The notes under the pieces: generated by a model
The model's input: only the letters and a program-made list of their open reading frames with translations
The model's database searches: none
What the model was told of the DNA's origin: nothing
Part shown: piece by piece, positions 9,017 through 20,996 of the stretch
How positions within the stretch are numbered: position 1 is the first letter of the stretch
How the letters are laid out: every line of letters begins with the position of its first letter
Position numbers and translations under genes: made by a program
DNA from: Mycobacteriales bacterium
GTDB taxonomy: Bacteria; Actinomycetota; Actinomycetes; Mycobacteriales; Mycobacteriaceae
DNA length: 64,000 bases
Assembly (NCBI GenBank): GCA_012842085.1
Contig: DUTM01000007.1
Span: forward strand, 50,573 to 114,572
Reading direction: 5' to 3'

Positions 9017-9640
9017 CTAAACGCGTACCGCAGTAACTACGAAAGTATCGTCTACTTCTTCTTTGCTGAGTTGCACAACCTTCTCGTTGCGCCAACCCGC
9101 ACGACCGACTTCTTGCTTATCGCGGTCAATCTCTGATTGCGCAGACTCCCCTTTTAATGCGACAAGGTAGCTACCCTTGGCGGCATAGGGAGCAGACCAC
9201 TTAGCTAACTTCCCAAGTGGTGCTACAGCTCGAGATGTCACGTAATCGGCAGTACCAACCTCTCGTTGGATGTGCCCCTCTTCGGCTCTCCCTCGAACCA
9301 CTGTCACATTGTCTAACTTCAACTCCGCTACAACTTCATCTAAAAATTTTGTGCGGCGAAGTAACGGTTCAATGAGAACGACTTTTACATCGGGTCGTGC
9401 AATAGCTAGCGGGATCCCGGGTAAGCCTGCCCCGGATCCGATATCCACAACGCTTTTACCTTCGTCAATGATTTCTGCGAGCAGAGCACAATTAAGAACG
9501 TGTCTATTCCAAATTCGATCTGCTTCACGTGGACCAATGAGACCGCGTTTAATGCCATCGGTACACAAAAGTTGAGCGTACTTTTCAGCGAGGTTGAGTC
9601 GGTCTCCAAACATGTCCTTAGCGACAGTAGGAATAGTCAT
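9017..9640 (-). CDS. rsmG: 16S rRNA (guanine-N7) methyltransferase RsmG (GidB)
   Basis: RsmG methylates N7 of a guanine in the 530 loop of 16S rRNA (G527 in E. coli). The protein of about 207 residues has the SAM-binding DIGSGAGLPGIPLAI motif (about 67-81), the following VVLIEPL acidic loop, and TSRAVAPL near the active site. ATG at 9640 is preferred, with AAAAGGA six bases upstream; the open frame reaches 9655. It lies between the parA-parB and khpB-rpmH units, with parS sites on both sides. Loss of function in this family gives low-level streptomycin resistance; the frame here is intact. Confidence 0.95.
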   Translation of the reverse strand: MTIPTVAKDMFGDRLNLAEKYAQLLCTDGIKRGLIGPREADRIWNRHVLNCALLAEIIDEGKSVVDIGSGAGLPGIPLAIARPDVKVVLIEPLLRRTKFLDEVVAELKLDNVTVVRGRAEEGHIQREVGTADYVTSRAVAPLGKLAKWSAPYAAKGSYLVALKGESAQSEIDRDKQEVGRAGWRNEKVVQLSKEEVDDTFVVTAVRV

Positions 9641-9675
9641 GAAGTTCCTTTTCAAGAAAATAGAAACTAAGAAAA

Positions 9676-9691
9676 TGTTTCATGTGAAACA
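9676..9691. promoter_or_regulatory. parS-like site 3 (one mismatch)
   Basis: TGTTTCATGTGAAACA differs from the parS consensus at one central base, which also breaks the perfect palindrome. It lies 36 bases upstream of the rsmG start. Single-mismatch parS sites are often still bound by ParB. Confidence 0.75.
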
Positions 9692-9789
9692 TCGACAAAA
9701 AGAGTGGTGAAGCGAATTGCTTATATTCAGTCTAGTGGAGTCAGCACTATTCGCACACTCGGTCGCAACGATCTGTTGACAACTAAAAG

Positions 9790-9913
9790 TTATCCACAAA
9801 ATCACTCTGTTTCACGTGAAACAAATCGCCAACGACCCAACTAAACAGTGTCCAACATGGTGTTTTAGGAATTACACACATGTTATTAACACTGTGGATA
9901 ACTATGTGGATAA
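9790..9913. other. DnaA-box cluster between rsmG and khpB
   Basis: Three nine-base sequences match the strict DnaA box TTATCCACA: 9790-9798 (+), 9893-9901 (-) and 9905-9913 (-). They share this 270-base gene-free gap with parS sites 3 and 4. The main origin is probably at dnaA-dnaN; this group may titrate DnaA or control rsmG and khpB. Confidence 0.7.
9808..9823. promoter_or_regulatory. parS site 4
   Basis: This is a perfect TGTTTCACGTGAAACA, ten bases from a DnaA box. It is the rightmost of four parS or parS-like sites within 1 kb. Confidence 0.95.
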
Positions 9914-9926
9914 CTTTAAAAGTGCA

Positions 9927-9962
9927 CGAAAAAGCCGGCTAGACAAACGTTCTAGCCGGCTT
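9927..9962 (-). terminator. Intrinsic terminator after khpB
   Basis: A 12-bp perfect stem (9932-9943 with 9951-9962) is followed on the minus strand by TTTTT. It lies 33 bases after the khpB stop and ends the rpmH-rnpA-yidD-yidC-khpB unit before the DnaA boxes. Confidence 0.88.
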
Positions 9963-9994
9963 CCGTAGTTAAGGATTACGTCATTACGACAGGA

Positions 9995-10564
9995 TTAATC
10001 CTCGTCGTAATTATCGTCATCGTCGTAGTCATCTCCGTCTACGTCGTCATCGTCGTAGTCGTCTTCATAGTCGTCATCGTCGTCGTACTCATCATCCGGA
10101 AAAATAACGACGTGGCGATTTTTACCTTCTCCGGAAGATTCAGTCACAACGCCTTCAATTTCAGCAATAGCGTCATGAACGACTTTCCGTTCAAACGGAG
10201 TCATTGGTTCCAGTTCAACGGGTGTGCCGAGATCGAAAACCCGACGGGCCCCTTCTTCCGCGAGTCCCCGCAAAGTCTCTTTGCGGCCGGCACGCCAGCC
10301 ATCAATGTCAAGCATCAAGCGACTCCGCTCCCCCGTGTTCTGTTGAACAGCAAGGCGAGTCAAGGTCTGCACAGCTTCCAAAACGTTTCCGTCTTTACCG
10401 GAAAGCTTGTAGAGCTGATCGCCACCGTCAATAGCGACTGAGGCGCGGTCGCCTTCAACATCGAGGTCAATGTCGCCATCAAAGTCGAGAATGTCGAGGA
10501 AGGCCTCTAGGTAATCGGCTGCGATTTCGCCTTCGTCGATTAGTTTTTGTTGTCTACTGGTCAT
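9995..10564 (-). CDS. khpB: KH-R3H RNA-binding protein KhpB (Jag/EloR)
   Basis: This 189-residue protein has a KH-type domain (about 30-100) and an R3H domain (about 105-155, with PFERKVVHDAI). It lacks the N-terminal Jag domain of Firmicutes forms, as usual in Actinobacteria. Jag/KhpB proteins bind RNA with KhpA and influence cell elongation and division. The last 35 or so residues are almost all Asp, Tyr and Glu, an unusually long acidic tail encoded by a repetitive GAC/GAT tract. It is the last gene of the rpmH operon, 14 bases after yidC, and is followed by a terminator. Confidence 0.92.
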   Translation of the reverse strand: MTSRQQKLIDEGEIAADYLEAFLDILDFDGDIDLDVEGDRASVAIDGGDQLYKLSGKDGNVLEAVQTLTRLAVQQNTGERSRLMLDIDGWRAGRKETLRGLAEEGARRVFDLGTPVELEPMTPFERKVVHDAIAEIEGVVTESSGEGKNRHVVIFPDDEYDDDDDYEDDYDDDDVDGDDYDDDDNYDED

Positions 10565-10578
10565 CGAAAATCCTTAAC

Positions 10579-11733
10579 CTATTTTTTCTTCTTTTTGTTT
10601 TTGCGCTTCTTGTTGGCTTTGCGCCGAGCTTTTTCAGCTTCTAACCGAATGTCTTTTTCGCTTTGCGCAGCACCATCGCTTTTTTCTTCGGAGACTGTCA
10701 CCGATTTGTTCTTGCCGGTCTTCACACCATCAGTGTTATTTCCGTTTTGATTGACGGTGATGAGACGGCCCCGCTTATCCCGCTTGGGCTTCACACCAGG
10801 CTTCGGAGCGGTTTGTTTATGGGACTCTTGAATGGCCTCTTCTTTTTCTTTCTTCTCTTTATCCATCTTGCCGAAGATGATCTTCTGCTGGAAGAAAGTC
10901 CATATATTGTTGGTCACCATGTAGGTCAAGAGACCGACGTGCCACATAACACCAGTGCCGAGAATCATGATGGGGAAAAACCACAGCATCATCTTATTCA
11001 TGATGTTTGCTTGGTTATTGGCCATCGCACTAGGAGTCTGGCGAGCAATGGAAGCGCGGGCGTTCATGTGGGTTGCGAATGCGGAAAGCAGCAGTAGCGG
11101 AATCGTCACTGCCAGAATCGCAATAAACAGGCTGCGTGCATCGCCTGCGTTGTATTCTCCCACGGGGAAGAAAGCGGCGTAGGCTTCCTTCTTCTGTGCA
11201 ATGAAGCCAGAAAGCGGTGCTCCGAAAAGTCGAGCATCCAAGAAGGAGCGGACTTCTTCCGCGGAGAAGTAGTAGTTACCAGAGGTACGTGTCTTTTCTA
11301 CTGTCCAGTTCAGGCCACCGGGTCCGCCAGACATTTTGTTGAAGCTACGAAGTACGTGGAAAAGACCAATGAAGACCGGGATCTGCACCAACATAGGGAG
11401 ACAGCCCATCATCATGTTGACGCCGTTTTCTTTTTGCAGCTTCGACATCTCAATAGACATGCGCTGCTTATCGTTGGCGTACTTCTTTTGAAGTGCTTTA
11501 ATCTCTGGCTGCAGTTCTTGCATCTTGGTGGTGGTACGTATTTGCTTCACCATCGGATAGAGCAAGATCAGACGAACCGTCACCGTCAAGAAAACAATAG
11601 CCAAAGCCCAGGCCGCACCCGACCAGTTCGGGCTCGCATTCATGTCAATACCGAAGAGGCCAAAAAGCTTCTCGAATGCGGTATGCCATACCCAGAGGAT
11701 CCAGGATATGGGGTAGTAAATGATATTTAGCAC
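10579..11733 (-). CDS. yidC: Membrane protein insertase YidC
   Basis: YidC inserts proteins into the cytoplasmic membrane, alone or with SecYEG. The 384-residue protein has an N-terminal membrane helix, the 60KD_IMP core with the conserved positively charged residue of the hydrophilic cavity in VTVRLILLYP (about 50-60), the cytoplasmic helical hairpin (about 65-105) and later helices near 115, 205 and 250. The C-terminus is a long Lys/Arg-rich tail, as in forms that also contact ribosomes. The GTG start overlaps the yidD stop codon, so translation is coupled. The 75-residue loop near 130-205 with the RTSGNYYF stretch is probably outside the cell. Confidence 0.96.
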   Translation of the reverse strand: MLNIIYYPISWILWVWHTAFEKLFGLFGIDMNASPNWSGAAWALAIVFLTVTVRLILLYPMVKQIRTTTKMQELQPEIKALQKKYANDKQRMSIEMSKLQKENGVNMMMGCLPMLVQIPVFIGLFHVLRSFNKMSGGPGGLNWTVEKTRTSGNYYFSAEEVRSFLDARLFGAPLSGFIAQKKEAYAAFFPVGEYNAGDARSLFIAILAVTIPLLLLSAFATHMNARASIARQTPSAMANNQANIMNKMMLWFFPIMILGTGVMWHVGLLTYMVTNNIWTFFQQKIIFGKMDKEKKEKEEAIQESHKQTAPKPGVKPKRDKRGRLITVNQNGNNTDGVKTGKNKSVTVSEEKSDGAAQSEKDIRLEAEKARRKANKKRKNKKKKK

Positions 11734-12116
11734 TGGCGATTGTTCTCCTCTTTCTTAGGGCTCTCGGCATCTGCCTCACCGTGTAGGTGTTTAAGCTTTT
11801 TACGCTGGCGCGGTGGTGGTACTGGGTCGTAGCCACCCGGATGCCAAGGTGCACACTTAAGGATACGGACTGTTGATAGCCAAAGTCCACGGAAGAGACC
11901 ATGTACTTGCAAAGCCTCAAGCGCGTAGGCGGAGCAGGTGGGGTAAAACCGACATGTGGAAACTGGCTTTAATTGGCTCATACCAACGCGGTAAAAATAC
12001 ACCGCTTCGATAAGAACCAAGCTGGGCCAATCCTTCGGATTCTTCCAACTCCGTTTCCGAAACTCGTGTTCGGAGTCGACCGAGCCAGGACGGTTTTCTG
12101 GATTCTGATCCTCCAC
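11727..12116 (-). CDS. yidD: Membrane protein insertion efficiency factor YidD
   Basis: YidD is a small membrane-associated helper of YidC. The core has the family motif CRFYPTCSAYALEAL with its paired cysteines, then RILKCAPWHPGGYDPVP. GTG at 12116 is chosen because AAGGAAGG lies four bases upstream and just after the rnpA stop; the frame is open back to 12185 inside rnpA. About 129 residues is somewhat longer than usual (70-100), owing to a charged N-terminal extension and a His/Glu/Lys-rich tail. The end overlaps yidC. Confidence 0.92.
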   Translation of the reverse strand: MEDQNPENRPGSVDSEHEFRKRSWKNPKDWPSLVLIEAVYFYRVGMSQLKPVSTCRFYPTCSAYALEALQVHGLFRGLWLSTVRILKCAPWHPGGYDPVPPPRQRKKLKHLHGEADAESPKKEENNRQC

Positions 12117-12129
12117 AAACCTTCCTTTC

Positions 12130-12522
12130 CTAGTGCTCGTTCTTTGTGGAACGGCGTTTTTTACGTCGTTCGAATCCGCTGGCATTCACCTCAATTAAGC
12201 AATGCTCGATCCATTTTTCGAGCATCGCGCTGTTGACAAGTTCACAACCTGGCAAGGCACGGATAACAACGTCAACACCGCCCGGAATACCTGCCAATAA
12301 TCTTCTAGAAGTATGCCGGAGCCGCCGGGAAAGTTGGTGTCTCACAACGGAATTCCCGACGGCTTTGCTAACAATCAACCCTATCCGAGGAGGGTTGTTG
12401 GGCGCGTAATATTCTTGTTTTTTGGCATAAACCACGACGCGGCCACTGGAGGCTTTTGCTCCTTGACGTACCGTCGTGGCGAAGTCGGCACTGCGGCGGA
12501 GACGATTCTCCTTTGAAAGCAT
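12130..12522 (-). CDS. rnpA: Ribonuclease P protein component
   Basis: This 130-residue basic protein is the cofactor of the RNase P ribozyme that matures tRNA 5' ends. It starts with MLSKENRLRRSADF, the usual N-terminal signature, and has the RNR-like region VVRHQLSRRLRHTSR (about 63-77). It sits between rpmH and yidD, the order found in most bacteria. The gap to rpmH is only 17 bases. Confidence 0.95.
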   Translation of the reverse strand: MLSKENRLRRSADFATTVRQGAKASSGRVVVYAKKQEYYAPNNPPRIGLIVSKAVGNSVVRHQLSRRLRHTSRRLLAGIPGGVDVVIRALPGCELVNSAMLEKWIEHCLIEVNASGFERRKKRRSTKNEH

Positions 12523-12539
12523 TCTTGCCGACCCGCTAA

Positions 12540-12683
12540 CTATGCAGAAAGTGAGGCGCGACCCTTGCTACGGCGACGTGCAATCACATTGCGTCCGGAA
12601 CGGCTGCGCATGCGGGCACGGAAACCATGTTTCTTGGCGCGACGACGGTTATTAGGTTGGAAGGTCCGCTTCGACACGGTCAC
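12540..12683 (-). CDS. rpmH: 50S ribosomal protein L34
   Basis: The minus strand from 12683 encodes a 47-residue, Arg/Lys-rich protein with the L34 signature [18 protein letters not shown] and an end near SKGRASLSA. It has the size of actinobacterial L34 and lies in the standard place before rnpA. Two GTG codons could start it: 12683 (giving MTVSKR, matching the family's MTKGKR) and 12677. AAGGAG lies just upstream of both. It is the first gene of the operon through khpB, so its promoter should lie in the gap shared with dnaA. Confidence 0.95.
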   Translation of the reverse strand: MTVSKRTFQPNNRRRAKKHGFRARMRSRSGRNVIARRRSKGRASLSA

Positions 12684-13229
12684 CACTCCTTAATAGGTTT
12701 CGTTGCACTCGAAAGAATGCAATTTGGCTTAACTTTGCAACACATGATGTCCGGTGAGTACTTGCCATTATCCACAGCTCAATGGAGTACGAATCTGGCC
12801 GCGAAGGTGCGCGCATATGTTGCAGAACAGACTAGTAAAGAGTACTAGTTTGCTGGCTATAAATCAAAAATTCGCAAGTGTCCTCAAGCGGCTTAAAAAT
12901 TTTTGAGACCCGTTTTTATTCGTTTGTTTCCTCAACCTGTTGTTGAAGCTTCCGTTCTCCAAACCTGCAGCTTACAAGCATGTAATTCAAAAACCCTGCA
13001 ATTATTTCCAGTTCTCTCAGTCGATTTTTTTCACTTACCTGCATGGACAAGTGACCGATTGAAATCACACTAAATTCGAATTGCCAGTCCCCTGGTTCCC
13101 CTCTACAGTTACAAAACATCTGAGAATAAAAATTTTCTCTCGCCACTTGAAGAGAATAAAACACTCTTTCTACACCTGTGGATAACTTTAGTATGCTTTA
13201 GTTACTGACGACCACCAAGGAGGATCTAG
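12684..13229. other. rpmH-dnaA intergenic region with two DnaA boxes
   Basis: This 546-base divergent region is AT-rich and holds no convincing gene. Strict DnaA boxes occur at 12768-12776 (TTATCCACA, +) and 13177-13185 (minus orientation). The second is 45 bases before the dnaA start and could mediate autoregulation. A seven-base inverted repeat (ACTAGTA/TACTAGT) lies near 12830-12850. It should contain the promoters of rpmH and dnaA, whose exact elements I could not settle. Confidence 0.65.
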
Positions 13230-14885
13230 ATGACGCAAACTAGATCCCTCACCGAAATTTGGGAAAAAGTCCTGAATGATCTGGAGGAAGCGTCAGCTAA
13301 CCAATACTCTTCAAGTCCTTCTCTTACTCACCAGCAACGTGCCTGGTTAAAGCTGGTAAAACCGTTGCAAGTGACAAACGGTTTTGCTCTTTTGGCGGCG
13401 CCAAATCTCTTCGCCAAAGAAGCTATCGAACACAATCTGGAAGAACCCATCACGAAAGCTTTAGAGAAGTTTTTGGGTGAATCCATCACTTTGGCTGTGA
13501 AGGTGGTTGAGCCCGAACCTGATCCTGAGGAAGAAAACGATTCGCGCTCCTTGCTGCGTACAGCCCTCAAGAAGGATCCCACCACCGGTCCGTGGCCACG
13601 TCCCCCAATGGTTCCCAGCGACCAAATGTTGGAGGAGGAGATTCCCCCTTTCAACCCTGAAAGTGTCGCTTCGGACGTGCAGCGTCGCCATTTCACGGAT
13701 TTCGCCAACGACCCTGAACTCGTTGTGGAGCCGAAGAGCCCCGACGTTCCACCCCAAAATCCGGCTTTCTCTCCGGAGGCACAACCCCAAGCCCCGGATC
13801 TTTCCTCCGCACCTATTTCGAGTAACGCCAAAAATCTCACTCCCGAACCGACCCTCAATTCCCGCTACACCTTCGATAACTATGTGGTGGGTCCGTCGAA
13901 CCGGTTTGCGGCAGCTGCCGCGTGGGCCATTTCGGAAGCACCCGCCCATGCCTACAACCCGTTGTTTATTTGGGGCGGCTCCGGTCTTGGTAAAACTCAC
14001 TTACTGCATGCAATTGGCCATTACACACGCCAGCTCTACCCGAATCTGAAGGTTCGCTACATTTCTACGGAAGAATTCACCAACGACTTTATTAACTCGT
14101 TGCGCGATGACCGTAAAGAAAAATTCAAACGGCGCTACCGTGAACCAGATTTGTTGCTGGTTGACGATATTCAGTTCCTGGAAGGCAAGGAAGGTATTCA
14201 GGAAGAGTTCTTCTACACTTTCGAAGCCCTCCACAATGCCAATAAACAAATTGTCATCAGTTCTGACCGTCCGCCGGGAATGTTGGCCACGCTCGAGGAG
14301 CGTCTCCGCACCCGTTTCGAATGGGGACTCATTACTGATATTCAGGCACCGGATCTGGAGACTCGTACCGCTATTCTGCACAAGAAAGCGCAGGTAGATC
14401 AGCTTTATGTGCCGGATGAAGTGCTAGAACTTATTGCTAGCCGAATTGACCGGAACATTCGTGAGCTGGAAGGTGCGTTGATTCGCGTCACCGCGTTTGC
14501 TTCGTTAAACAGACAGGAGCTCACTCCGGATTTGGCACGCGTAGTTTTGCGCGATTTGGTGCCCGAGGATAATCCAGTTGATGTTACGGCCAGCGACATT
14601 ATGAGTACTGTGGCCGAGTTCTATAAGACGAGTGTCGATGAGCTGTGCGGACCGTCTAAGAAACGCAAATTAGCTAATGCTCGTCAGGTGGCCATGTATC
14701 TGTGTCGGGAGTTGACGGAGATGTCACTGCCGAAGATTGGTGCCACATTCGGTGGACGCGACCACACGACTGTGATCTACGCCGAAAAGAAGATCAGCAA
14801 GAACATCAAGAACGATCGTGACCTTTTTACTGAGGTTCAACAGCTGACGACGGAAATTAAGCGTCGCGCCAGCGAGCAGATCTAA
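13230..14885 (+). CDS. dnaA: Chromosomal replication initiator DnaA
   Basis: DnaA binds nine-base boxes at oriC and opens the duplex. The 551-residue protein has domain I (about 1-95), a long Pro-rich linker domain II (about 96-205), the AAA+ domain III with Walker [16 protein letters not shown] (about 249-263) and Walker [10 protein letters not shown] (about 308), and domain IV with the box-recognition signature [11 protein letters not shown] (about 507-517). ATG at 13230 follows AAGGAGG with seven bases between. It leads the dnaA-dnaN-recF-dciA-gyrB-gyrA array. The gaps on both sides carry DnaA boxes. Confidence 0.98.
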   Translation: MTQTRSLTEIWEKVLNDLEEASANQYSSSPSLTHQQRAWLKLVKPLQVTNGFALLAAPNLFAKEAIEHNLEEPITKALEKFLGESITLAVKVVEPEPDPEEENDSRSLLRTALKKDPTTGPWPRPPMVPSDQMLEEEIPPFNPESVASDVQRRHFTDFANDPELVVEPKSPDVPPQNPAFSPEAQPQAPDLSSAPISSNAKNLTPEPTLNSRYTFDNYVVGPSNRFAAAAAWAISEAPAHAYNPLFIWGGSGLGKTHLLHAIGHYTRQLYPNLKVRYISTEEFTNDFINSLRDDRKEKFKRRYREPDLLLVDDIQFLEGKEGIQEEFFYTFEALHNANKQIVISSDRPPGMLATLEERLRTRFEWGLITDIQAPDLETRTAILHKKAQVDQLYVPDEVLELIASRIDRNIRELEGALIRVTAFASLNRQELTPDLARVVLRDLVPEDNPVDVTASDIMSTVAEFYKTSVDELCGPSKKRKLANARQVAMYLCRELTEMSLPKIGATFGGRDHTTVIYAEKKISKNIKNDRDLFTEVQQLTTEIKRRASEQI

Positions 14886-15483
14886 ACGATTTCCTGCTTT
14901 CTGCTTCTCTACGACCGAATAAAAACTGTGTTTTATTCTTTCTTTCACTGCTACTAGTGGCAACTAAATCCTTTATTTGCCTGAATGGAAACAAATTACC
15001 AAATAGTAAATTTGGGTAAAACTACTAACTTTCAGGGCATTTACCGAGATACAAAAAATATCTTTGTAATCTCGCTTGTCAACATTACGCAGTACACGCT
15101 GTGGATAGATGAGGTGAAATTTGTGATTAAAAGGTGGATAAACATCCAGCTCCTGTTACTAACCCAAAAAGTTATCCACAACGAATGAAAGTTATCCACA
15201 TTTCATCCACAGGTGATTGGAAGAACTCCACAGCCCAATAATGTTGTTTAACAGCAGTTAAGACAACTCATCCACATCATCCACACCACCTATTACTAAA
15301 ACTACAAATTTATACTTAAGAAATATAGAAATAGGGGCGGTGCATAACATCCCAAAGCGGTTTTATAAACGTTCCAGCTTTGTCTAAAGAGATCGCAACT
15401 TCACACCTCAACCTAGGTGAGAAGTTACGCATAACCAGCTAATCTAAACTACAGAAACTTGTCATACGAAGGAGACCCACAGG
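14886..15483. other. oriC: Probable origin of replication (oriC), dnaA-dnaN gap
   Basis: The 598-base gap has strict DnaA boxes at 15172-15180 and 15192-15200 (TTATCCACA), and relaxed TCATCCACA boxes at 15203-15211, 15268-15276 and 15277-15285, plus GTGGATA-type sequences near 15101 and 15134. An AT-rich tract at about 15289-15340 follows the boxes and could be the unwinding element. Position between dnaA and dnaN is where mycobacterial and corynebacterial origins lie. The dnaN promoter should be in the last 100 bases. Confidence 0.88.
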
Positions 15484-16671
15484 ATGGAACTCACCGATCT
15501 GAACTTCCGTGTCGATCACGGTGATTTTGCCGACGCAGTAGCGTGGGTGGCTCGCAATATTCCCAATCGACCGAGCCAGCCAGTCCTGGGAGGTGTACTC
15601 CTCACCGCGGACGATAATGGACTTACCGTCTCTGGCTTCGACTACGAAGTATCCACCCGCATGACCATCCCCGCCGAAGTTGTGGAAGAAGGTCGAGTAG
15701 TGGTGTCGGGTCGTCTCCTTGCAGACATCACCCGCGCACTTCCCAAAAAGACCGCCGAAATCCAAGTTGATGGCGCTAAACTCATCATCACCTGCGGAAA
15801 CGCTAAATTTACCCTTCCCACCATGCCGGTTGAGGACTTCCCGCAGCTTCCGGAAATACCAGTTCAAACCGGTTCCATTCCGGTCGATATTTTCGTCGAT
15901 GCCGTCACCCAAGTAGCAGTAGCTGCTGGTCGTGACGATGCACTCCCCATGCTCACCGGTATTCGCATGGAAATTGCCGACGAAGAAATCACTTTCGCGG
16001 CCACCGACCGCTTCCGTCTTGCGGTTCGGAAACTCGAATGGGATCCCCACGCCGACGTTGATGAAGCGGAAGTGTTGATTCCCGCCAAGATGCTGGCCGA
16101 CACTGCCAAAGTTTTGGCATCCACCACCACTGCCCCAGTTGAAATCGCACTGGGTGGAAAGAACGAAAACGTGGGCGGTGAAGGACGCCTCGGCATTATC
16201 GGAGAAAACCGACGCACCACCACTCGCCTGCTCGACGCACAGTTCCCGCCTTTCCGCACCCTCCTTCCCGAAACCCACACCTCGATCGCCACTTTGCCGA
16301 TCGAGCCGCTGCTGGATTCCATCAAACGTGTGGCACTTATGGCGGAACGCGGCGCTCAGGTCCGCATGGTTTTTGACGAAGGTGAACTTACTCTCTCTGC
16401 CGGTGGTGACGATTCCGGTCTGGCTGTCGAAACCCTGCCGGTGGATTTCCATGGCGAACCACTCACCATCGCCTTCAACCCCACCTACCTGCAAGATGGT
16501 TTGAGCGTCTTGGACAGCAAGACCGTCACCTTCGGATTCACCAATCCGAACCGTCCTGCAGTGTTGATTCCTGGCTTGGAGGAAGAACCGGAACAAACCG
16601 AGGACGGCGCCTACCGCGCACCCCAAACCGACTACCTGTACTTGTTGATGCCTGTCCGCCTACCCGGATAA
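15484..16671 (+). CDS. dnaN: DNA polymerase III sliding clamp (beta subunit)
   Basis: The 395-residue protein forms the ring-shaped dimer that holds the replicative polymerase on DNA. Three repeated clamp domains can be followed (about 1-125, 135-260, 265-395), and it ends in [12 protein letters not shown], the typical C-terminal strand lining the protein-binding pocket. The ATG at 15484 follows AAGGAGA. recF begins 24 bases downstream. Confidence 0.97.
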   Translation: MELTDLNFRVDHGDFADAVAWVARNIPNRPSQPVLGGVLLTADDNGLTVSGFDYEVSTRMTIPAEVVEEGRVVVSGRLLADITRALPKKTAEIQVDGAKLIITCGNAKFTLPTMPVEDFPQLPEIPVQTGSIPVDIFVDAVTQVAVAAGRDDALPMLTGIRMEIADEEITFAATDRFRLAVRKLEWDPHADVDEAEVLIPAKMLADTAKVLASTTTAPVEIALGGKNENVGGEGRLGIIGENRRTTTRLLDAQFPPFRTLLPETHTSIATLPIEPLLDSIKRVALMAERGAQVRMVFDEGELTLSAGGDDSGLAVETLPVDFHGEPLTIAFNPTYLQDGLSVLDSKTVTFGFTNPNRPAVLIPGLEEEPEQTEDGAYRAPQTDYLYLLMPVRLPG

Positions 16672-16695
16672 CCCACGTTAGGCAGTCTTTTTAGA

Positions 16696-17889
16696 ATGTT
16701 CCTGCGCCATTGCGAGCTGCATAATTACCGCTCCTGGGAGCATCTAGCATTGGATCTGGAACCTGGTATCACGCTGTTTGTGGGAGCCAACGGCCAAGGA
16801 AAAACCAATTTTGTGGAAGGCATCAACTACTTGTCCTGCCTCCGCTCCCATCGGGTTTCCCAAGATGGTCCGCTCATCAGGGAAGGCTGCGACACTGCCA
16901 CCATCACCGGCACGGCAGTCCACCGCGGTCGCGAACTGACTGTTGCAGTAGAAATCAACAAGGGCAAAAGCAACCAAGCCACCATCAACACCGCAAGTTG
17001 CAAAACTCGTGAACTGTTGGGCGTGGTGGCCACTACCCTCTTTGCACCGGAAGATCTCAACCTGGTGCGCGGCGAACCGGCTATTCGCCGCAACTACTTG
17101 GATGATCTGCTGGTGCAACGCCGCCCGCGGTTGTCGGCGGTGCTTTCCGACTACGAAAAAGTGCTTCGCCAGCGCAACGCCCTTTTGAAATCTGCGAATA
17201 TGGCGCTGCGCCACGGCTACAACACCGAGGCAGGCACCAGCGCTCTAACCACACTCGATGCGTGGGATGCGCAACTCGCCCAGCATGGAGCAACAATTAT
17301 TGCCCACCGGCTCCACCTGCTTCATGAATTGTCCCCCTACGTGGCGGACAATTATCAAAGTTTGGCACCCGGATCCCGCCCCACCGCACTCCACTACCAG
17401 AGTATTCCGGAACTCACTATCGAAAATTGTGGCACCACTCCCCCACCGGATCAGGATTTCATCGAAGCCGCGCTGTTGGCCGGTTTGGCAGCCCAACGCG
17501 ACAAAGAAATCGACCGCGGAATCACTCTTGCCGGACCGCATCGCGACGACATCACCCTCATGCTGGGTGTGCACCCCGCAAAAGGTTTCGCCTCTCAGGG
17601 CGAAACCTGGAGTTACGCACTGTCTTTGCGTTTAGCTGCCTACAATCTCATGACTGAAGACGGCACCGAACCGATCCTGCTGCTGGACGATGTCTTCTCC
17701 GAACTGGATAAATACCGCCGCGAAGCACTCGCCACCGTAGTGGCCAACGCCGAGCAAACCCTTATAACTGCAGCTGTAGGAGACGATCTGCCAGAAAAAT
17801 TGCAACCCGTAGCAGTCCATACCGTCACCGCCCACGGAGATGCCAACTACCGCATTTCGGAACTCGACCGGGAGGTGGACAATGGCTGA
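16696..17889 (+). CDS. recF: DNA replication/repair protein RecF
   Basis: RecF helps load RecA at gaps with RecO and RecR. This 397-residue SMC-like ATPase has Walker A GANGQGKTNFVEGI (about 31-44), the signature region around ETWSYALSLRLAAY (about 302-315) and Walker B PILLLDDVFSELD (about 325-337). The core starts with FLRHCELHNYRSW, where family members begin. Its last eight bases overlap the dciA start. Confidence 0.96.
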   Translation: MFLRHCELHNYRSWEHLALDLEPGITLFVGANGQGKTNFVEGINYLSCLRSHRVSQDGPLIREGCDTATITGTAVHRGRELTVAVEINKGKSNQATINTASCKTRELLGVVATTLFAPEDLNLVRGEPAIRRNYLDDLLVQRRPRLSAVLSDYEKVLRQRNALLKSANMALRHGYNTEAGTSALTTLDAWDAQLAQHGATIIAHRLHLLHELSPYVADNYQSLAPGSRPTALHYQSIPELTIENCGTTPPPDQDFIEAALLAGLAAQRDKEIDRGITLAGPHRDDITLMLGVHPAKGFASQGETWSYALSLRLAAYNLMTEDGTEPILLLDDVFSELDKYRREALATVVANAEQTLITAAVGDDLPEKLQPVAVHTVTAHGDANYRISELDREVDNG

Positions 17890-18526
17890 ACCTCCCCATG
17901 CGCAATCCCCCAAATCGGACGCGGTTTTCCGCACGCTCCAAGCTGCTATTCAAGAAGCCCGCGCCCAAGGACATTCGGTCGGTAAAGGACGCAATAGCAC
18001 TCACCGCCGACGCTCCGCATCCACAGAAAACAAAGCCGGTGACGGTGCTGACAAAACAGGCGCCCAGGGTGATCAGTCTGCGAGCGACTATCAACGCCCG
18101 CGCTACCGAACTGCCGGGCGCGCCACCCAAGGTCGCCGCAAAAAATACGGTTGGACTGGTAGCGGACCGGATCGGTGGGATCCGCAACCACTCACCGCGC
18201 TTTTTGCCGACTCGGTCGACAAACAAGGATGGCGCGATGAACTGATGGGCGGGCGGGTAGTTAACGCCTGGCCGCGCATTGTTGGGAAAGACATCGCCGA
18301 GCATTGTGTCGCCGAAAAATTGGAGGACGGCGTACTGCACATTAAAACCGCCACCACCAGTTGGGCGACCCAGTTGCAAATGATGCAGCGGCAGATCCTG
18401 AAACAGATTGGGAAAGAATTCGGCTCCACTGTTAAACAGCTGAGCATTAAAGGTCCGCAGGGTCCCTCGTGGCGGAAAGGACCGCTGCATGTTCCGGGAC
18501 GGGGACCGCGGGACACCTACGGATAA
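17882..18526 (+). CDS. dciA: DciA-like DUF721 protein (helicase loader family)
   Basis: A disordered, basic N-terminal half (about 1-95) precedes the DUF721/DciA domain (about 100-195: LMGGRVVNAWPRIVGKDIAEH, then LHIKTATTSWATQLQMM). DciA proteins help load the DnaB helicase in bacteria lacking DnaC or DnaI. The gene sits between recF and gyrB as in other mycolic-acid actinobacteria. ATG at 17882 is chosen because GGAGG lies upstream and the start overlaps the recF stop; the frame is open further back inside recF. Confidence 0.9.
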   Translation: MAEPPHAQSPKSDAVFRTLQAAIQEARAQGHSVGKGRNSTHRRRSASTENKAGDGADKTGAQGDQSASDYQRPRYRTAGRATQGRRKKYGWTGSGPDRWDPQPLTALFADSVDKQGWRDELMGGRVVNAWPRIVGKDIAEHCVAEKLEDGVLHIKTATTSWATQLQMMQRQILKQIGKEFGSTVKQLSIKGPQGPSWRKGPLHVPGRGPRDTYG

Positions 18527-20926
<2,400 letters not shown>

Positions 20927-20996
20927 GCACAAAGGTGCCGGAAACACCGTCACCACCTGCCTTACGATCCACGGAACTAAGAACTAAAGAGGAAGA

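Noticed and set aside
12916..13164. 82-residue minus-strand frame in the rpmH-dnaA gap
   Set aside because: Weak start context, no recognisable motif, and located in origin-proximal regulatory DNA with unusual composition for a gene.
14985..15188. 67-residue plus-strand frame in the dnaA-dnaN gap
   Set aside because: It runs through the DnaA boxes of oriC, has no ribosome-binding site and an Ile/Asn-rich composition expected from AT-rich noncoding DNA.
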